Positions 62,749-64,000 of a stretch of DNA of 64,000 bases are shown here, piece by piece. This DNA comes from Occultella gossypii (GTDB lineage: Bacteria > Actinomycetota > Actinomycetes > Actinomycetales > Beutenbergiaceae). The DNA lies in the NCBI RefSeq assembly GCF_019947135.1, contig NZ_JAGSHT010000015.1, forward strand, positions 62,001-126,000, in the 5' to 3' direction. The position numbers were made by a program, and so were the translations under genes. Under the pieces are notes generated by a model. It saw nothing but the letters and a program-made list of their open reading frames with translations. It was not told the DNA's origin and searched no databases. Positions within the stretch are counted from its first letter, which is position 1. Each line of letters starts with the position of its first letter.

Positions 62749-64000
62749 TGGTGACCAATGTCTACGTGACCTCGCCCGAGGGGCACACCGGGAAGTCCTC
62801 GGTGGCCCTCGGGCTGGTCGAACTGTTCGTTCGCCGGGTCAAACGGGTCGGGGTGTTCCGGCCGGTGGCCCGTGGGGACGAGGGGCGGGACTCGGTGCTC
62901 GAGCTGCTGCTCGCGCACGACGGCGTCGACCTCACGTATGAGGAGGCGGTCGGGGTCACGTACGAGGACGTGCACGCCGACGCGGACGCCGCGCTGACCA
63001 CCATCGTGCACAAGTACCGCGAGGTGGAGCGCCAGTGCGAGGTGGTGGTGATCGTCGGCTCGGACTACACCGATGTCGCCGGGCCCACCGAGCTCGCGTT
63101 CAACGCCCGCATCGCCGCGAACCTTGGCTCCGCCGTCGTGCTCGTCACCTCGGCCGTGGACCGCACCCCGGAGGACGTGCGCTCGATGGTGGACCTGTCC
63201 ATCGCCGAGCTGAACGCCGCGCACGCGCGGGTGGTCGCCGTGGTCGCCAACCGCGCCGACCCGGCGCAGCTCGCCGCGATCGAGGCGACCCTGGCGGATC
63301 TGCCGCTGCCCGCCTGGGTGATGCCGGACGTGCCGCTGCTGTCCGCGCCGAGCGTGCGTGACCTGCTGATCGCGGTGGACGGGACCCTCGCCGCCGGCGA
63401 CGACGAACTGCTCGACCGAGAGGCCGAGGAGCTCATCGTCGGCGGGATGACGATGGAGCACATCCTGGACCGGATCACCGACGGAGCCGTGGTCATCGTG
63501 CCCGGCGACCGCTCCGAGGTGGTGCTGGCCATGGTCGCCGCGCACGCCGCCGAGAGCTTCCCGTCCCTGGCCGGGCTGATCCTCAACGGCGGCTACGAGC
63601 CCACCGCCCAGATCGCCCGCCTGGTGGCCGGCCTCGGCCAACGGCTGCCGATCGTGACCACGCAGTACGGCACGTTCGGGACCGCGAGCCGGGTCGCGAA
63701 GACCCGCGGGCTGTTGTCCACCGGTTCCCAGCGCAAACTCGATGTCGCCCGCGCGACGTTCGAGTCCGCCGTCGACGGTGACCGCCTGCTCGACGCGGTC
63801 GACGTGCCGCGCAGCGAGGTCGTCACCCCGCTGATGTTCGAGTACGACCTGATCGAACGGGCCCGGTCCGCCCGCAAGCACGTGGTGCTCCCGGAGGGCG
63901 CCGACGACCGGATCCTGCGGGCCGCCAGCACCCTGCTCGCCCGGGACGTGGCCCAGCTGACCCTGCTCGGCGACGAGCAGGCGGTGCGGGCCCGCGCGAG
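62748..64000 (+). CDS. pta: Phosphate acetyltransferase, long form (cut by window end)
   Basis: At least 417 aa; no stop before the window ends. An N-terminal P-loop domain like dethiobiotin synthase ('TSPEGHTGKSSVALGLVE', residues 8-25), then a DRTGG-type middle domain ('EELIVGGMTMEHILDRITDGAVVIVPGDRSEVV') and the start of the PTA catalytic domain ('RARSARKHVVLPEGADDRILRAA'). This is the long PTA that interconverts acetyl phosphate and acetyl-CoA. The ATG overlaps the xfp stop TAA by one base; a GTG one codon later is possible. An acetate kinase gene is expected downstream. Confidence 0.93.
   Translation, partial: MVTNVYVTSPEGHTGKSSVALGLVELFVRRVKRVGVFRPVARGDEGRDSVLELLLAHDGVDLTYEEAVGVTYEDVHADADAALTTIVHKYREVERQCEVVVIVGSDYTDVAGPTELAFNARIAANLGSAVVLVTSAVDRTPEDVRSMVDLSIAELNAAHARVVAVVANRADPAQLAAIEATLADLPLPAWVMPDVPLLSAPSVRDLLIAVDGTLAAGDDELLDREAEELIVGGMTMEHILDRITDGAVVIVPGDRSEVVLAMVAAHAAESFPSLAGLILNGGYEPTAQIARLVAGLGQRLPIVTTQYGTFGTASRVAKTRGLLSTGSQRKLDVARATFESAVDGDRLLDAVDVPRSEVVTPLMFEYDLIERARSARKHVVLPEGADDRILRAASTLLARDVAQLTLLGDEQAVRARA

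Overview
The window is a 64 kb piece of chromosome from a high-GC Gram-positive actinobacterium. GC is roughly 70 % by eye, GTG starts are frequent, and neighbouring genes often overlap by 4 nt (ATGA/GTGA). Gene content and order point to the order Micrococcales, somewhere near Cellulomonadaceae/Bogoriellaceae/Ruaniaceae; this placement is inference, since no rRNA or marker gene is present. I saw no tRNA, rRNA, CRISPR array, insertion sequence, integrase or prophage gene. Coding density is very high and no gap exceeds 300 nt.

Layout. 0-3 kb: MacA/MacB-like export operon (adaptor, ATPase, permease). 3-6 kb: carboxyethyl-ornithine-synthase-like dehydrogenase with a tiny basic ORF in front, a serine hydrolase and a small membrane protein. 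6-12 kb: exonuclease III, a eukaryotic-type UDP-glucose pyrophosphorylase, then the one-carbon genes glyA-folD behind a ZTP riboswitch, a GNAT enzyme and purU. 12-20 kb: GH38 mannosidase, small membrane proteins, malate dehydrogenase, an aquaporin with a long acidic tail, DUF3017. 20-31.6 kb: ferredoxin-reductase-like flavoprotein, purH (second ZTP riboswitch), GNAT enzyme, purN, PerM/DUF6350, a HelR-type RNA polymerase recycling ATPase and sucCD. The purH-purN-perM-sucDC order is shared with mycobacteria. 31.7-42 kb: acyltransferase-SGNH fusion and three paralogous beta-propeller lipoproteins interleaved with a secreted peptidase and a GNAT enzyme. 42-50.5 kb: pcrA, small membrane proteins, and a LiaFSR-like envelope-stress module (PspC histidine kinase, response regulator, divergent PspC/LiaF-like protein). 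50.6-64 kb: glycosyltransferase, trans-aconitate methyltransferase (tam), guaA, a heterodimeric ABC exporter with complementary degenerate ATPase halves, SURF1, phosphoketolase and phosphotransacetylase (cut by the window end).

How the genes work together. glyA, folD, purU, purN and purH handle formyl-folate supply and use in purine synthesis, and the two operons that answer to ZTP/ZMP are both here. mdh, sucCD and tam are TCA-cycle genes. All three carry near-identical palindromes (core CTYGACATCGAG) upstream, with a tandem pair at tam, which suggests a shared TamR-type regulator whose gene is not in the window. Xfp and Pta form the start of a phosphoketolase/acetyl-phosphate route. Many genes have a TANNNT -10 box 5-9 nt before the start codon and no usable Shine-Dalgarno site, so leaderless transcripts appear common; I used this geometry to choose several starts.
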